This document shows positions 16,552 to 26,148 of a DNA stretch of 64,000 nucleotides, in pieces. Under the pieces are notes generated by a model that was given only the letters and a program-made list of their open reading frames with translations, was not told where the DNA came from and searched no databases. A program made the translations under genes and the position numbers. Origin of the DNA: Rhizobium sp. SG_E_25_P2 (GTDB lineage: Bacteria > Pseudomonadota > Alphaproteobacteria > Rhizobiales > Rhizobiaceae); the NCBI RefSeq assembly GCF_029892285.1, contig NZ_JARXVM010000005.1, positions 186,001-250,000 of the forward strand, written 5' to 3'. Position 1 is the stretch's first letter. Each line of letters starts with the position of its first letter.

Positions 16552-17016
16552 CTATAGCTTCGTGTCGGAAAAGCCGTCGCTCGCGATCGCCGTGCAGAAA
16601 TCCGCCCAGGAACAGTCCTTGCAGGCCTCGCGGATATCTCCGCTCGCAAAGGCGGCGCGCAACGCCTCGACCCGCTCTGCGGTCAGCACGATGGCGGAGC
16701 CCTTGTCCGCAAGGTCGGGCAGCAGGCGAGCGACAGAGGCGATGGCCGTGCGATCCATCTCCATCGTCGAGGCCAGCGAACAGTCGTGATCGGACATATC
16801 GCGACAGGCGGCGGTGAAGCCGTTGCAGATGTCATCGGGGCCTGCGGTGAGTTCCACCCCTGCGCCGGCTTTGATCGCGGCGACCACCCGGCTCATATTG
16901 GCGACGAAGGCCGGCGTATAGCCATAGCCGCGATAGGTCAGCACGCATAAAAAATGATGCCCGCGCAAGCGCACGGGCATCATGTCATTCAAGAGAATGT
17001 CTTTTCGTTCAGCCAC
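16552..17016 (-). CDS. DUF1284 domain-containing protein
   Basis: The segment MPVRLRGHHFLCVLTYRGYG is the typical start of DUF1284 proteins. Conserved cysteines follow (DDICNGFTAACRDMSDHDCS and CKDCSWADFC), which suggest metal or iron-sulfur binding. The function is unknown. The frame opens with a GTG at 17016 that overlaps the bioY stop by 8 bases. The in-frame ATGs at 16983 and 16980 place the start just before the conserved segment and are a credible alternative. It is co-directional with and coupled to bioY. Confidence 0.8.
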   Translation of the reverse strand: MAERKDILLNDMMPVRLRGHHFLCVLTYRGYGYTPAFVANMSRVVAAIKAGAGVELTAGPDDICNGFTAACRDMSDHDCSLASTMEMDRTAIASVARLLPDLADKGSAIVLTAERVEALRAAFASGDIREACKDCSWADFCTAIASDGFSDTKL

Positions 17017-17605
17017 GGATCAGGCTGGACGCGCCGGAGATCACGCCCTTGGCAATGAGGATCGCGAGCGCAGCCTTGACGAGGTCGATGGCGATGAACG
17101 GAACCACGCCGACCGCGAACGCAGCCTGGAGATTCTCGATCAGGGTGGCCTGACCCATAAAGGTCGACAGCCAGGCGACGCCGCAGGCGAACATCGCCAC
17201 CTCACCGATCACAACGGCGATAGCCGCGCCAACGAAGCCACGGGCGAAACCGCGATCAACCATCCAGCCGATGATCACGGCCTGCAGGAAAAAGCCGACG
17301 AGATAGCCGGCCGACGGGCCGAGTGGCAGGAGCGACTTGAACTGGGCGAAGACCGGCAGGCCCATCGCGCCTTCGAGCAGGTAGAGACCGAGCGACGCAG
17401 CGGCAAGGCGATGACCAAAGGTCAGGCCGATCAGGATCACGGCGAGCGTCTGCAGCGTGGTCGGCACCGGCCAGCCGATCGCGATCTGCGACATGGCGGC
17501 GAGAAACAGGCTGCCGCCGAACGCGATGGCCGCCTTGCGGGCGAGCGTCGAGCCAAACAGCGTGTCGAGCGTCTGGGCGCCCGAGGAGAGAGCGAGATTT
17601 GCCAT
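17009..17605 (-). CDS. bioY: Biotin transporter BioY
   Basis: The 198-residue protein is the substrate-binding S component of the biotin ECF transporter, with six hydrophobic segments. Family motifs include QIAIGWPVPTTLQTLAVILI, LGLYLLEGAMGLPVFAQFKS and PLGPSAGYLVGFFLQAVIIG. No bioM/bioN (ATPase and T component) genes are adjacent, so it may act alone or share an energising module. It is divergent from the HDAC-like gene. I looked for a BioR-type site (TTATMKATAA) in the 154-base divergent region and did not see a good one. Confidence 0.92.
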   Translation of the reverse strand: MANLALSSGAQTLDTLFGSTLARKAAIAFGGSLFLAAMSQIAIGWPVPTTLQTLAVILIGLTFGHRLAAASLGLYLLEGAMGLPVFAQFKSLLPLGPSAGYLVGFFLQAVIIGWMVDRGFARGFVGAAIAVVIGEVAMFACGVAWLSTFMGQATLIENLQAAFAVGVVPFIAIDLVKAALAILIAKGVISGASSLIRG

Positions 17606-17759
17606 CGGAAATTTCCCTTCCTACGAAATATGGTCCCACCTCTGTCACAAACCGGTCAGTCCTTGTCAATCCGTCCTTCGGTTGGGTTAACGATTTTATC
17701 CCGCGCCGCGGCGCCGGCGACTGTGGACCGGCAAGGCGTAAGAGGCTATATCAGGCGCC

Positions 17760-18689
17760 ATGACGACACGCCTCTATGAACATCAGGTCTTTCTCGCTCA
17801 TCATGTTCCGGAGGGCCATCCGGAACGTCCAGATCGTTTGCGCGCCCTGAATGCGGCGCTCGAGCATCCGCATTTCTCCACGCTCGACCGCCAGGAAGCG
17901 CCCGTCGCCAATGAGGACGCGGTGCTGCTCGCCCATCCCGAGGAACATCTGTTTTCGGTGATGCGCTCGATGCCCGAAGAAGGCGTCAAACAGATCGAGG
18001 CCGACACCCATGCCAGCCCCGAAAGCCTGAAGGCGGCGCTCACCGCCATCGGCGGGGCTATGGCGGGCGTTGACGACGTCTTCGCTGGCAAGGCCGACAA
18101 TGTCTTCGTGGCGGGCCGACCGCCGGGCCATCACGCCGAGCATGACAAGGTCATGGGCTTCTGCTTCTTCAATACGGTGGCCATCGCCGCCCGCCATGCG
18201 CAGAAGACCTATGGCGTCGAACGCGTCGCCATTGTCGATTTCGACGTGCATCACGGCAATGGCACCCAGGATATTTTCTGGAACGATCCCTCGGTGCTGT
18301 TCTGCTCGACGCATCAGATGCCGCTCTATCCCGGCACCGGCGCCAAGGACGAGACGGGCGCTCACGATACGATCGTCAACGCGCCGCTCAGCCCCAATTC
18401 CGCCGGCGATCATTTCCGCGAGGCGATGAAGAGCCGGGTATTGCCGGCGCTTGAGAATTTTCGCCCCGATTTCCTGCTGATCTCAGCTGGCTTCGACGCC
18501 CATCACCGTGATCCGCTCGCCCAGATCAATCTGGTCGGCGACGATTTCGACTGGATCACTGGCCGCCTGATGGAAATCGCGGGGAAATATGCGGGAAACC
18601 GTCTCGTCAGCGTGCTCGAAGGCGGCTATGACCTCGAAGGCTTGGCGGAATCGGCCGGGCTGCATATTGCGCGACTGATGAGAGGATGA
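17760..18689 (+). CDS. Histone deacetylase-family (AcuC/HDAC-like) amidohydrolase
   Basis: The 309-residue protein has the HDAC fold signature set: [16 protein letters not shown] at the N terminus, [20 protein letters not shown] (catalytic His pair), [19 protein letters not shown] (zinc ligands D-x-H), and [18 protein letters not shown]. Bacterial members remove acyl or acetyl groups from proteins, polyamines or small amides; the substrate here is not known. The stop overlaps the xseB start, so the two genes are translationally linked, as I recall for related Hyphomicrobiales. Confidence 0.88.
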   Translation: MTTRLYEHQVFLAHHVPEGHPERPDRLRALNAALEHPHFSTLDRQEAPVANEDAVLLAHPEEHLFSVMRSMPEEGVKQIEADTHASPESLKAALTAIGGAMAGVDDVFAGKADNVFVAGRPPGHHAEHDKVMGFCFFNTVAIAARHAQKTYGVERVAIVDFDVHHGNGTQDIFWNDPSVLFCSTHQMPLYPGTGAKDETGAHDTIVNAPLSPNSAGDHFREAMKSRVLPALENFRPDFLLISAGFDAHHRDPLAQINLVGDDFDWITGRLMEIAGKYAGNRLVSVLEGGYDLEGLAESAGLHIARLMRG

Positions 18690-18937
18690 CGATGAGCGAC
18701 GCCACAGATCTTTCCGGCCTGAGTTTCGAACAGGCCGTGCAGGAACTCGAATCGATCGTTGCGCGTCTCGAACGCGGCGACGTGCCGCTCGACCAGTCGA
18801 TCGCCATTTACGAACGCGGCGAGGCGCTGAAGAAACATTGCGAGACCCTGCTCGGCGCCGCCGAATCCCGCATCGAAAAGATCCGTCTTGATCGGGCCGG
18901 CAAGCCCGCGGGCGTCGAGCCGCTCGATCCGGCGTGA
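18686..18937 (+). CDS. xseB: Exodeoxyribonuclease VII small subunit
   Basis: The 83-residue protein matches Xse[21 protein letters not shown], then [20 protein letters not shown]. With XseA it forms exonuclease VII, which degrades single-stranded DNA from both ends. XseA is not in this window. The start at 18686 overlaps the HDAC-like stop (ATGA); a second in-frame ATG at 18692 is possible. In related genomes dxs follows xseB directly. Here dxs is 1.9 kb away and reversed. Confidence 0.92.
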   Translation: MTMSDATDLSGLSFEQAVQELESIVARLERGDVPLDQSIAIYERGEALKKHCETLLGAAESRIEKIRLDRAGKPAGVEPLDPA

Positions 18938-19026
18938 TGGCGCGCGCGTTCGTCTTCATAGTCGGGCGCCGTTGACCCCCGTTAGCAAGCCCGCTAGCGT
19001 CCCGCCGCATGATCAGGAGGGACACG

Positions 19027-20049
19027 ATGACCAGAAATTTCGCCTTGGCCGCCGGGCTTTTCGCCCTTGGCGCGAGCACCGCTCTGGCCAATGACACCAC
19101 TGCCGTCTTGAAGACCGGCGGGCTGGAATTCACCCGCAGCGCCGACATTTCCATGGAGAAGGAAGTTCTCTTCATTTCCATGCAGCAAATTCGCGTCGAC
19201 TATGTGTTCCGCAATTCGTCCGATAAGGCGATCGATACGCTCGTCGCCTTCCCGATGCCGGATATCGACGGCGGGCCGATGTCGGATGTTTCCTCCGGCG
19301 ATCAAAACCAGGACAATTTCCTCGATTTCACCGTCACGCAGGACGGGGTGGCGATCGAGCCTCAGCTGCAGCAGCGCGCCTGGGCCAATGCGCTCGACGT
19401 GACCGAGGAGATCAAGGCGGCCGGCATATCGCTTCTTCCCAACAGCGAAGCGACGCAAAAGGCGGTCGATACTCTGCCCAAGGAGACGCTCGACAAATGG
19501 GTGGCCGACGGTCTGGTGCGGATCGACAGCTGGGACCAGGGCAATGGCGAGGAAACCCACTACATTCCGATCTGGACGTTGAAGTCAGCCTATTACTGGC
19601 GCGCGCGCTACGAGCCTGGCGTCGATATCAACGTGTCCCACACCTATAAGCCCAGCGTCGGCGGCACGGTGCAGCCGGCCTTCCTCAACGAGAACCAGCA
19701 GCCCAAGGGGCAGTATTACGAGGAATACAAGGCCAAATACTGCGTGGACGACGGCTTCGTGCGCGCCGCGCAGAAAACGCTGAAAGCCATGATGGCCGGC
19801 AAGCCCTATCACTACGAGTCCTGGATTTCCTATGTGCTGACCACCGGCGCAAACTGGGCCGGTCCGATCAAGGACTTCACCCTCATCGTCGACAAGGGAT
19901 CCAAGGACAACTATGTCAGCTTCTGCGGAACCAACGTCAAGAAGATCGGCCCGACGACCTTCGAGATGAAGGCGACGGATTTCTGGCCGGAAAAGGATCT
20001 CGATGTGCTGATCCTGAACTACAACGATCCTGCAGCCAATCCGGGGTGA
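19027..20049 (+). CDS. Secreted DUF4424 domain-containing protein
   Basis: The protein of about 340 residues starts with a signal peptide (FALAAGLFALGASTALA). The mature part matches DUF4424: a beta-rich N-terminal half (TGGLEFTRSADISMEKEVLF, QQIRVDYVFRNSSDKAIDTL, AFPMPDI) and a C-terminal half with SYVLTTGANWAGPIKDFTLI and KATDFWPEKDLDVLIL. The role is unknown; it is an exported protein. The ATG at 19027 was chosen because AGGAGGGA (19015-19022) precedes it, whereas the ATG at 19009 has no such site. A copy of the dispersed palindromic repeat starts 34 bases after the stop. Confidence 0.85.
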   Translation: MTRNFALAAGLFALGASTALANDTTAVLKTGGLEFTRSADISMEKEVLFISMQQIRVDYVFRNSSDKAIDTLVAFPMPDIDGGPMSDVSSGDQNQDNFLDFTVTQDGVAIEPQLQQRAWANALDVTEEIKAAGISLLPNSEATQKAVDTLPKETLDKWVADGLVRIDSWDQGNGEETHYIPIWTLKSAYYWRARYEPGVDINVSHTYKPSVGGTVQPAFLNENQQPKGQYYEEYKAKYCVDDGFVRAAQKTLKAMMAGKPYHYESWISYVLTTGANWAGPIKDFTLIVDKGSKDNYVSFCGTNVKKIGPTTFEMKATDFWPEKDLDVLILNYNDPAANPG

Positions 20050-20083
20050 GGGTTTAAGCGGTAAGGGGTGGCGCCGTTGCTAC

Positions 20084-20210
20084 CCCCTCATCCGGCCTGC
20101 CGGCCACCTTCTCCCCACAGGCGGGGAGAAGGAGACTCCTGGCGATGTCGGCGCTCCATCCGCCTTCTCCCCGTCCTACGGGGAGAAGGTCCCGGCAGGG
20201 GGATGAGGGG
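20084..20210. repeat. Dispersed two-hairpin palindromic repeat, copy 1
   Basis: This element of 127 bases begins CCCCTCATCC and ends GGATGAGGGG, perfect 10-base inverted ends. Inside are two hairpins based on CTTCTCCCC/GGGGAGAAG. Two more copies occur in the window (49310-49437 and 59380-59505). All three lie just after the stop of a rightward gene. Similar sequence is, to my knowledge, abundant in many Hyphomicrobiales genomes. Confidence 0.85.
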
Positions 20211-20244
20211 CGGTCACGCGCATGTATTGCCGATCAGATCCCTC

Positions 20245-20616
20245 TCAATCATAAAGCTGATACTGCTCCCACTCTTCCCGTGGAACCCTGCTTCCGATCT
20301 TGTAGTCGAACCTGACGACATCGACATGATCGGCGCTGGTGGTGCAGCTGTAGGACAGCCGGTACCACTCGCCCTTGCGGCGGAAGACGGCGCCGGGGGC
20401 GTCGATATGGGCCTTGCGGTAATGCGGGTCGGAGAAGGTGTAGGCGATCACTTTGTCGCCTTTCACTTTGGCCATGCCTTCGGTGTCGCAGCGCTGCTCC
20501 AGCTGGTCGCGTGGCGCCAGGCGCTTGATCTGGCTGAGCATTTTCTGGTCGATGGCGTGGGCCGGCATGGGCGTGAGGAGACTGGCGGCCAAGGCTGCCA
20601 TTCTGCTTGTCTTCAT
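20245..20616 (-). CDS. Secreted DUF930 domain-containing protein
   Basis: The 123-residue protein has a signal peptide (RMAALAASLLTPMPAHA). The mature part matches DUF930 of Hyphomicrobiales: QIKRLAPRDQLEQRCDTEGM, then KGDKVIAYTFSDPHYRKAHI, GAVFRRKGEWYRLSYSCTTS, and a final VVRFDYKIGSRVPREEWEQY. Two cysteines (QRCDTE and SYSCTT) could form a disulfide. The function is unknown. It is convergent with the DUF4424 gene, with the repeat element between them. Confidence 0.75.
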   Translation of the reverse strand: MKTSRMAALAASLLTPMPAHAIDQKMLSQIKRLAPRDQLEQRCDTEGMAKVKGDKVIAYTFSDPHYRKAHIDAPGAVFRRKGEWYRLSYSCTTSADHVDVVRFDYKIGSRVPREEWEQYQLYD

Positions 20617-20774
20617 TCCGTTTTATCCTCGTTCAGTCTGCTGAAAAGCGGTCGGCAAAGCGACGGCTGGGGTCGTCAGGTGACGATGGGACGCATTGGC
20701 GCGGGCAATGCGCTCCTCAAATTCCACCACAGTCGGGCGAGAATGGGGCGGGGGCTCGAATGAGCAGGGAGAAC

Positions 20775-20793
20775 CGCGCCGCGTGGCGGCGCG
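20775..20793 (-). terminator. GC-rich hairpin downstream of dxs
   Basis: A perfect 8-base stem CGCGCCGC/GCGGCGCG with a 3-base loop sits 14 bases beyond the dxs stop. It has no T-run on the transcribed side, so it may only stabilise the mRNA end or aid termination. Confidence 0.4.
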
Positions 20794-20806
20794 ATGGAGG
20801 GAGAAG

Positions 20807-22720
20807 TCAGGCGAGCCGCTCGGCCATTTCGCGTCCCAGCGCGGAGAACACCGCGCTCACGATGCCCTTGCGGTCGAGACCGGCATAAGCGTTCATCGCC
20901 TCAGGCTTGGCCTGATCCATATAGATGTCCGGCATCACCAGCGGCCGCACCTTGAGGCGTCCGTCGAGCAGGCCCTCGATCGCCAGCGCATGCAGCACAT
21001 GCGCGCCGAAGCCGCCGATCGCGCCTTCCTCCACCGTCACCAGCACTTCATGGTGCCGCGCCAGCTGACGGATCAGTTCGAGATCCAGCGGCTTGGCGAA
21101 GCGGGCGTCGGCGACCGTGGTCGACAGGCCCGCCGCATCGAGATCTTCCGCCGCCATCAGACAGTCGGCAAGGCGGGTGCCGAAGGACAGGAGCGCCACC
21201 TTCGAACCCTGCTTGACCACCCGGCCCTTGCCGATCTGCAGGATCTCGCCGCGTTCGGGCAGGTCGACGCCCACGCCTTCGCCGCGCGGATAGCGGAAAG
21301 AGATCGGGCCGTCGTCATAGGCCGCAGCAGTGCGCACCATATGCTTGAGTTCGGCTTCGTCGGCGGCGGCCATCACCACCATGCCCGGCAGCGTGGCGAG
21401 GAAGGTCGTGTCGAACGATCCCGCATGGGTCGGCCCGTCGGCGCCGACATAGCCGGCGCGGTCGATGGCGAAGCGCACCGGCAGCGACTGGATCGCCACG
21501 TCATGCACCACCTGGTCATAGGCGCGCTGCAGGAAGGTTGAGTAAAGCGCGGTGAACGGCTTGTAGCCGTCGGCGGCGAGGCCGGCGGCGAAGGTCACGC
21601 CATGCTGTTCGGCAATGCCGACATCGAAGCAGCGCTTGGGAAAAATCTCGCCGAACTTGTCCAGCCCCGTGCCCGTGGGCATGGCGGCGGTGATGCCGAC
21701 GATCTTGGAATCGTGATGGGCCTCCTGGATCAGCGCATCGGCGAAGACCGAGGTGTAGGACGGCGCATTCGGCTTGGCTTTCGCCTGTGCGCCGGTGATG
21801 ACGTCGAATTTGTTGACGCCGTGATATTTGTCGGCGGCGGCTTCGGCGGGCGCGTAGCCCTTGCCCTTCTGCGTCACCACATGGATCAGCACCGGTCCGG
21901 TGGAATTGTCGCGCACATTGCGCAGCACCGGCAGGAGATGGTCGAAGGAGTGACCGTCGATCGGGCCAATATGGTAGAAGCCGAGCTCCTCGAACAGCGT
22001 GCCGCCGGTCACATAGCCGCGCGCATGCTCCACGGCGCGGGTGATGGCGCGGTCGACCTTCTTGCCGAGATAGGCGGTCAGCTTCTTGCCGAGTTCGCGG
22101 AAGCCGAGATAGGTGCGGCCCGAGGCGAGGCGGGCGAGATAGGCGCTCATCGCGCCTGTCGGCGGGGCGATCGACATGTCGTTGTCGTTGAGGATGACGA
22201 TCAGCCGGGCGTCGAGCGAACCGGCATTGTTGAGCGCTTCAAACGCCATGCCGCCCGACAGCGCGCCGTCGCCGATCACGGCGATGACATTGCGCCTGCG
22301 GCCATCGAGATCGGCCGCCACGGCCATACCCAAGCCTGCGGAAATCGAGGTCGAGGAATGGGCCGCGCCGAACGGATCATAATCGCTTTCGGCCCGCTTG
22401 GTGAAGCCGGACAGACCGTTTTCCTGCCTGAGCGTGCGGATGCGTTCCCGCCGGCCGGTGAGGATCTTGTGCGGATAGCATTGATGGCCGACATCGAAAA
22501 TGATGCGATCATCCGGCGTGTCGAACACTTTGTGAAGCGCGATCGTCAGCTCGACCACGCCGAGGCCTGCGCCCAGATGCCCGCCTGTCTTGGAGACGGC
22601 GTCGATCATCTCGACCCGAAGCTCGGCGGCGAGCTGCGGCATCTCCTTGTCGTCGAGCTTGCGGAGATCCTCGGGATAGGAAACCTTGTCGAGGAGCGGC
22701 GTCTGGGGCATTGCGTTCAC
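20807..22720 (-). CDS. dxs: 1-deoxy-D-xylulose-5-phosphate synthase
   Basis: This is the first enzyme of the MEP isoprenoid pathway. It condenses pyruvate and glyceraldehyde 3-phosphate with thiamine diphosphate. The 637-residue protein has the expected length and motifs: [40 protein letters not shown], the ThDP motif [38 protein letters not shown] and [20 protein letters not shown]. The frame opens with GTG (22720) behind an AGGA site; an ATG 9 bases downstream (22711) is an alternative. In related genomes dxs lies between xseB and tlyA. Here it is reversed relative to both. The later pathway gene ispH is at 60011. Confidence 0.95.
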   Translation of the reverse strand: MNAMPQTPLLDKVSYPEDLRKLDDKEMPQLAAELRVEMIDAVSKTGGHLGAGLGVVELTIALHKVFDTPDDRIIFDVGHQCYPHKILTGRRERIRTLRQENGLSGFTKRAESDYDPFGAAHSSTSISAGLGMAVAADLDGRRRNVIAVIGDGALSGGMAFEALNNAGSLDARLIVILNDNDMSIAPPTGAMSAYLARLASGRTYLGFRELGKKLTAYLGKKVDRAITRAVEHARGYVTGGTLFEELGFYHIGPIDGHSFDHLLPVLRNVRDNSTGPVLIHVVTQKGKGYAPAEAAADKYHGVNKFDVITGAQAKAKPNAPSYTSVFADALIQEAHHDSKIVGITAAMPTGTGLDKFGEIFPKRCFDVGIAEQHGVTFAAGLAADGYKPFTALYSTFLQRAYDQVVHDVAIQSLPVRFAIDRAGYVGADGPTHAGSFDTTFLATLPGMVVMAAADEAELKHMVRTAAAYDDGPISFRYPRGEGVGVDLPERGEILQIGKGRVVKQGSKVALLSFGTRLADCLMAAEDLDAAGLSTTVADARFAKPLDLELIRQLARHHEVLVTVEEGAIGGFGAHVLHALAIEGLLDGRLKVRPLVMPDIYMDQAKPEAMNAYAGLDRKGIVSAVFSALGREMAERLA

Positions 22721-22873
22721 GGGCTGGTCCTGTCACCGGACAAAGTTGAAGCCGGCTTATTATCGCTCTTTGAGCCTTTTTCAACAGCAAACAACGCTGA
22801 AAATGAGGCGCGCATCGGACCACCCTAGCCCCAATCGCGTCAGCCGCCAAGCTTGGCGCGCCAAAACGCGTCG

Positions 22874-23797
22874 TTACGTCGCCGGCAGCGGGATGAATTC
22901 CTCCTCGTCGCCGGGCACGATATCGAACTTGCCGGTGCGCCATTCTTCCTTGGCTTGTTCGATCCGCTCCTTGGAGGAGGAGACGAAATTCCACCAGATA
23001 TAGCGCTTCTCGGCCATCGCCTCGCCGCCGAACAGCATGATGTGGCAGCCCGTCGGTCCCGCCGTCAGGTCGATCGAGTCGCCCGGGCGGAATACCAGCA
23101 ATTGATCGGCGGGATGTTCGATGCCGGAAATCAGCACCGTTCCCTCCAGTACATAGGCGGCGCGCTCTTCCGCGCCGGCCGGGAAGGGACAGGTCTCGCC
23201 GGCGCCGATCGTCAGGTCGACATAAACCGTGTCGGTCGGCGTCTTGACTGGCGAGGCGAGGCCTTGCCAGGATCCGATCACGACACGGCCGCGGCTTGCG
23301 CCGTCTTCAAACACTGGCAGATCGCCGACGCCGGTATGGGCGAACACGGGGTCGATCTCTTCATGGCTTTCCGGCAGCGCCAGCCAGGTCTGCAGGCCGG
23401 AGATTGAGAAGGGCTTTCCGCGCAGATTGTCCGGCGTCCGCTCGGAATGGACGATGCCGCGCCCGGATGTCATCAGATTGATGTCGCCGGGCTTGATCAC
23501 CATACCGGTGCCCAGACTGTCGCGGTGATGGATCTCGCCATCAAACAGATAGGTGACCGTGGACAGCCCGATATGCGGGTGCGGCCGCACATCCATGGCC
23601 TGGCCGGCGCGCAACAGGGCAGGGCCCATCCGGTCGAAGAAGATGAACGGGCCGACCATTCGGCGCTTGGCGGAGGGCAGCGCACGGCGCACCTCGAAAT
23701 TGCCGATATCGGACGAGCGCGGAATGATCAGAAGCTCGACCTGGTCGACGGCCTGCGCGTCGCCGGGCTCTGGATCGTGGCCGGGAAAGAAGGACAT
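22874..23797 (-). CDS. Pirin family protein
   Basis: This bicupin protein has 307 residues. The pirin signature is clear: GPFIFFDRMGPALLRAGQA, then DVRPHPHIGLSTVTYLFDGE and IHHRDSLG, whose histidines bind Fe or another metal. The C-terminal cupin includes VYVDLTIGAGETCPFPAGAE and HIMLFGGEAM. Bacterial pirins include quercetin 2,3-dioxygenases and stress-related proteins; the substrate is not known. GGAG lies about 8 bases before the ATG. The gene lies between dxs and the first chemoreceptor gene. Confidence 0.88.
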   Translation of the reverse strand: MSFFPGHDPEPGDAQAVDQVELLIIPRSSDIGNFEVRRALPSAKRRMVGPFIFFDRMGPALLRAGQAMDVRPHPHIGLSTVTYLFDGEIHHRDSLGTGMVIKPGDINLMTSGRGIVHSERTPDNLRGKPFSISGLQTWLALPESHEEIDPVFAHTGVGDLPVFEDGASRGRVVIGSWQGLASPVKTPTDTVYVDLTIGAGETCPFPAGAEERAAYVLEGTVLISGIEHPADQLLVFRPGDSIDLTAGPTGCHIMLFGGEAMAEKRYIWWNFVSSSKERIEQAKEEWRTGKFDIVPGDEEEFIPLPAT

Positions 23798-23845
23798 GGT
23801 CTGTCTCCTGTTCAGACAACGACTATGGCCGAGGAGCCGGAAAAT

Positions 23846-23876
23846 GAAAACCCCCGGACGGCGGACCGTCCGGGGG
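23846..23876 (-). terminator. Intrinsic terminator of chemoreceptor gene 1
   Basis: An 11-base perfect stem CCCCCGGACGG/CCGTCCGGGGG with a 4-base loop lies 28 bases past the MCP1 stop. On the minus strand it is followed by TTTTC. This is a textbook rho-independent terminator. Confidence 0.85.
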
Positions 23877-23903
23877 CGTCATGTCTGTGAGGGATGGAGC
23901 CGA

Positions 23904-25865
23904 TCAGAACTCCTCCCAGTCGTCCTTGACAGCGAGATTGCCGCTTGTCGGCCGGGGCGCGGAGTTGCGACTGCGCTGCGGAGCGCTGAAGGTTGCGCTC
24001 GCCATGCGAGAAGCGGTCTGGCGCAGAAGGTTTGCGGGCTGCGCCGCCGTATGAGCAAGCGAAAACCGGTTGACGAGATCGCGCAGCTTGGCGGCTTCCT
24101 GGGCCAGCGTTGCAGCCGCCGCGCTCGATTGTTCCACCATGGCCGCATTCTGCTGCGTGGAATGATCCATTGAGGAAACAGCGGCGTTGACTTCCTTGAG
24201 CCCGATCGATTGTTCGCGGGACGCCGTGGAGATTTCCTCCATCTTGCGATTGATCGTCAGGATGTGGCCGCCGATCGCATTGAGCGCGGCGCCTGCGTCG
24301 CGCACCAGTTTCACACCATTACCGACTTCGTTCGACGAGTTCTGGATCAGTTCCTTGATCTCCTTAGCGGCATTGGCCGACCGTTGGGCGAGTTCGCGCA
24401 CTTCCTGCGCCACGACGGCAAAGCCCTTGCCGGCGTCTCCGGCGCGTGCGGCTTCCACGCCGGCGTTCAACGCCAGCAGATTGGTCTGGAAGGCGATTTC
24501 GTCGATCACGCTGATGATGCTGGCAATCTTGCCGGAGGAATCCTCGATGCGCTGCATGGCGGCTTCGGCATTGGCGACGATCGCGCCTGATTTGCCGGCG
24601 TCGGCATTGGCCACCGTCGCCTCGTCGAGCACTTCCTTGGTCAGATGCGTCGAATTGGAGACGTTGACGGTGATTTGTTCGACGGCCGATGTGGTCTCTT
24701 CAAGCGAGGCGGCTTGCGATTCCGTGCGCTTGGCGAGATCGGCTGCGCCGGTGGCGATCTCGCGCGAACCAGCATCGATGACGCTCACGCTCGACCGGAT
24801 GGCGGACAATGCGTCGCCGAGCTGCTTGACCGAGGCGTTGAAGTCGTGCCGCAGGGCTTCGAAGTCTGGTGCGAAAGGTTCGGTCAGTTCGAAGGCCAGA
24901 TCGCCATCGGCCAGCCGACGCAATCCGCCGGCAAGTCCCGAGGTCGCCTGTTTGAGGCGGGCGGCAGCCTCGGATTCGGCGCGGGCCTGCGTCTCCAGGC
25001 GGCTGCGCTCCATCATCTGACGGTTCTCTTCCGCTTCGGCCTCGAGTTTGCGATTGCGAATGAACGCGGCCCGGAACACGTCGAGCGCCCGCGCCATGGC
25101 GCCGATCTCGTCGGCGCGGTCATGACCTTCGACATCCACAGAGATGTCGCCATTTGCGAGATGCTCCGTGGCGTTCGCCAGCTTGCGCAGCGGGCGGATT
25201 GCGGTGAGCCTGAGAAGAAGGGCGATGGCGCCGAGCGCGATGGTCAACACGGCGAAGCCGATCAGGAGTTTCGTCTTGATCGCAGCCGACACGGCGGCGC
25301 GCTCGGGAGCGAGATCGACGGCGGCGCTATAGGCGCCCACGACTTCGCCCGCCTGAATATTCATTTTTGCGGTATGACAGGCCGCGCAGGCTGGATCGGC
25401 CGCAGTGCCCTGACCCAGAATGACCGGGCGCGTGATGCGCATATGTTCGCCTGCGACCGTGACCTGGCCGGCCTTGTCGGTGATTGTCTTTTCGTCAACG
25501 GCGTCTTTGGGGCCTTCGAATTCCTGTGCGCCTTCCGATTTCTGGAAGGCCACGATCTTCGGACCCATCACCAGCCAGAGATCGACGCCCTGGCTCTGGG
25601 AGGAAAAGCGCTCCATGGTTCCGTCGAGCGTTTCGATCGCGGGATCGCCGTCCGCCACCTTGTCCCGGTTCAGCATGGCGCTCACATGCACGGATTCCAG
25701 CATGTCGAGCGCCGCATCGCCGCGCTTCTGCGCGTTTTCTTCGATCGACGCATTCTGCTGGGAAATTTCATAGGCGAGATTGGCGGCGCCAACCAACACC
25801 AGAACAGCTGCGACGCTGCCGATGATCTGCACCGACAGTGGTAGAGAATTGATGATGGATTTCAC
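23904..25865 (-). CDS. Methyl-accepting chemotaxis protein 1, with CxxCH sensor domain
   Basis: A chemoreceptor of about 653 residues. An N-terminal membrane helix ([20 protein letters not shown]) is followed by a periplasmic domain with a CAACH motif (about residues 160-164, DNA 25374-25388), a c-type heme attachment site. The layout resembles DUF3365/Tll0287-like heme sensors, so redox or gas sensing is inferred. A second helix, HAMP ([20 protein letters not shown]) and the MCP signalling domain follow, with the hairpin tip [20 protein letters not shown]. The tail is DDWEEF, a CheR/CheB tethering peptide. The GTG at 25865 was chosen because GGCGGAG lies just before it; another GTG at 25883 lacks such a site. 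It is the most divergent of the four receptors. Confidence 0.93.
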   Translation of the reverse strand: MKSIINSLPLSVQIIGSVAAVLVLVGAANLAYEISQQNASIEENAQKRGDAALDMLESVHVSAMLNRDKVADGDPAIETLDGTMERFSSQSQGVDLWLVMGPKIVAFQKSEGAQEFEGPKDAVDEKTITDKAGQVTVAGEHMRITRPVILGQGTAADPACAACHTAKMNIQAGEVVGAYSAAVDLAPERAAVSAAIKTKLLIGFAVLTIALGAIALLLRLTAIRPLRKLANATEHLANGDISVDVEGHDRADEIGAMARALDVFRAAFIRNRKLEAEAEENRQMMERSRLETQARAESEAAARLKQATSGLAGGLRRLADGDLAFELTEPFAPDFEALRHDFNASVKQLGDALSAIRSSVSVIDAGSREIATGAADLAKRTESQAASLEETTSAVEQITVNVSNSTHLTKEVLDEATVANADAGKSGAIVANAEAAMQRIEDSSGKIASIISVIDEIAFQTNLLALNAGVEAARAGDAGKGFAVVAQEVRELAQRSANAAKEIKELIQNSSNEVGNGVKLVRDAGAALNAIGGHILTINRKMEEISTASREQSIGLKEVNAAVSSMDHSTQQNAAMVEQSSAAAATLAQEAAKLRDLVNRFSLAHTAAQPANLLRQTASRMASATFSAPQRSRNSAPRPTSGNLAVKDDWEEF

Positions 25866-26094
25866 GATGGCTCCGCCCCACACGAATGACAGGTTTTGAC
25901 AAAGCGCAAGCCATGCGAAACCTGCTCATGTTTTAGCTATATAAAATTAACGAACCGTTGGTTTGTCATGCGGATTTACTTTTCTTGCTTTGCGCGCAAG
26001 TCTCTGTAAAAAAATACAAAATTGAATCAGTATATGCTAAATAACGCTTGCGGACAGCGAGCCGGTCTTTCGTCTGCCTGTGGCCCTTCCTCCA

Positions 26095-26119
26095 AAAAAA
26101 AGCGGGGCCGAAGCCCCGC
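26095..26119 (-). terminator. Intrinsic terminator of chemoreceptor gene 2
   Basis: The 7-base stem GCGGGGC/GCCCCGC has a 4-base loop and, on the minus strand, is followed by seven Ts. It lies 30 bases after the MCP2 stop. Confidence 0.9.
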
Positions 26120-26148
26120 GCGTCGTCGTCCATGCTTGTTTGGCCGTC

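Noticed and set aside
17606-17759. BioR or other biotin-responsive site before bioY
   Set aside because: No TTATMKATAA-like sequence was found in the gap.
20068-20763. 231-codon frame across the repeat element and the DUF930 gene
   Set aside because: It runs through a hairpin-rich repeat and opposite a secreted DUF930 protein with a clear signal peptide.
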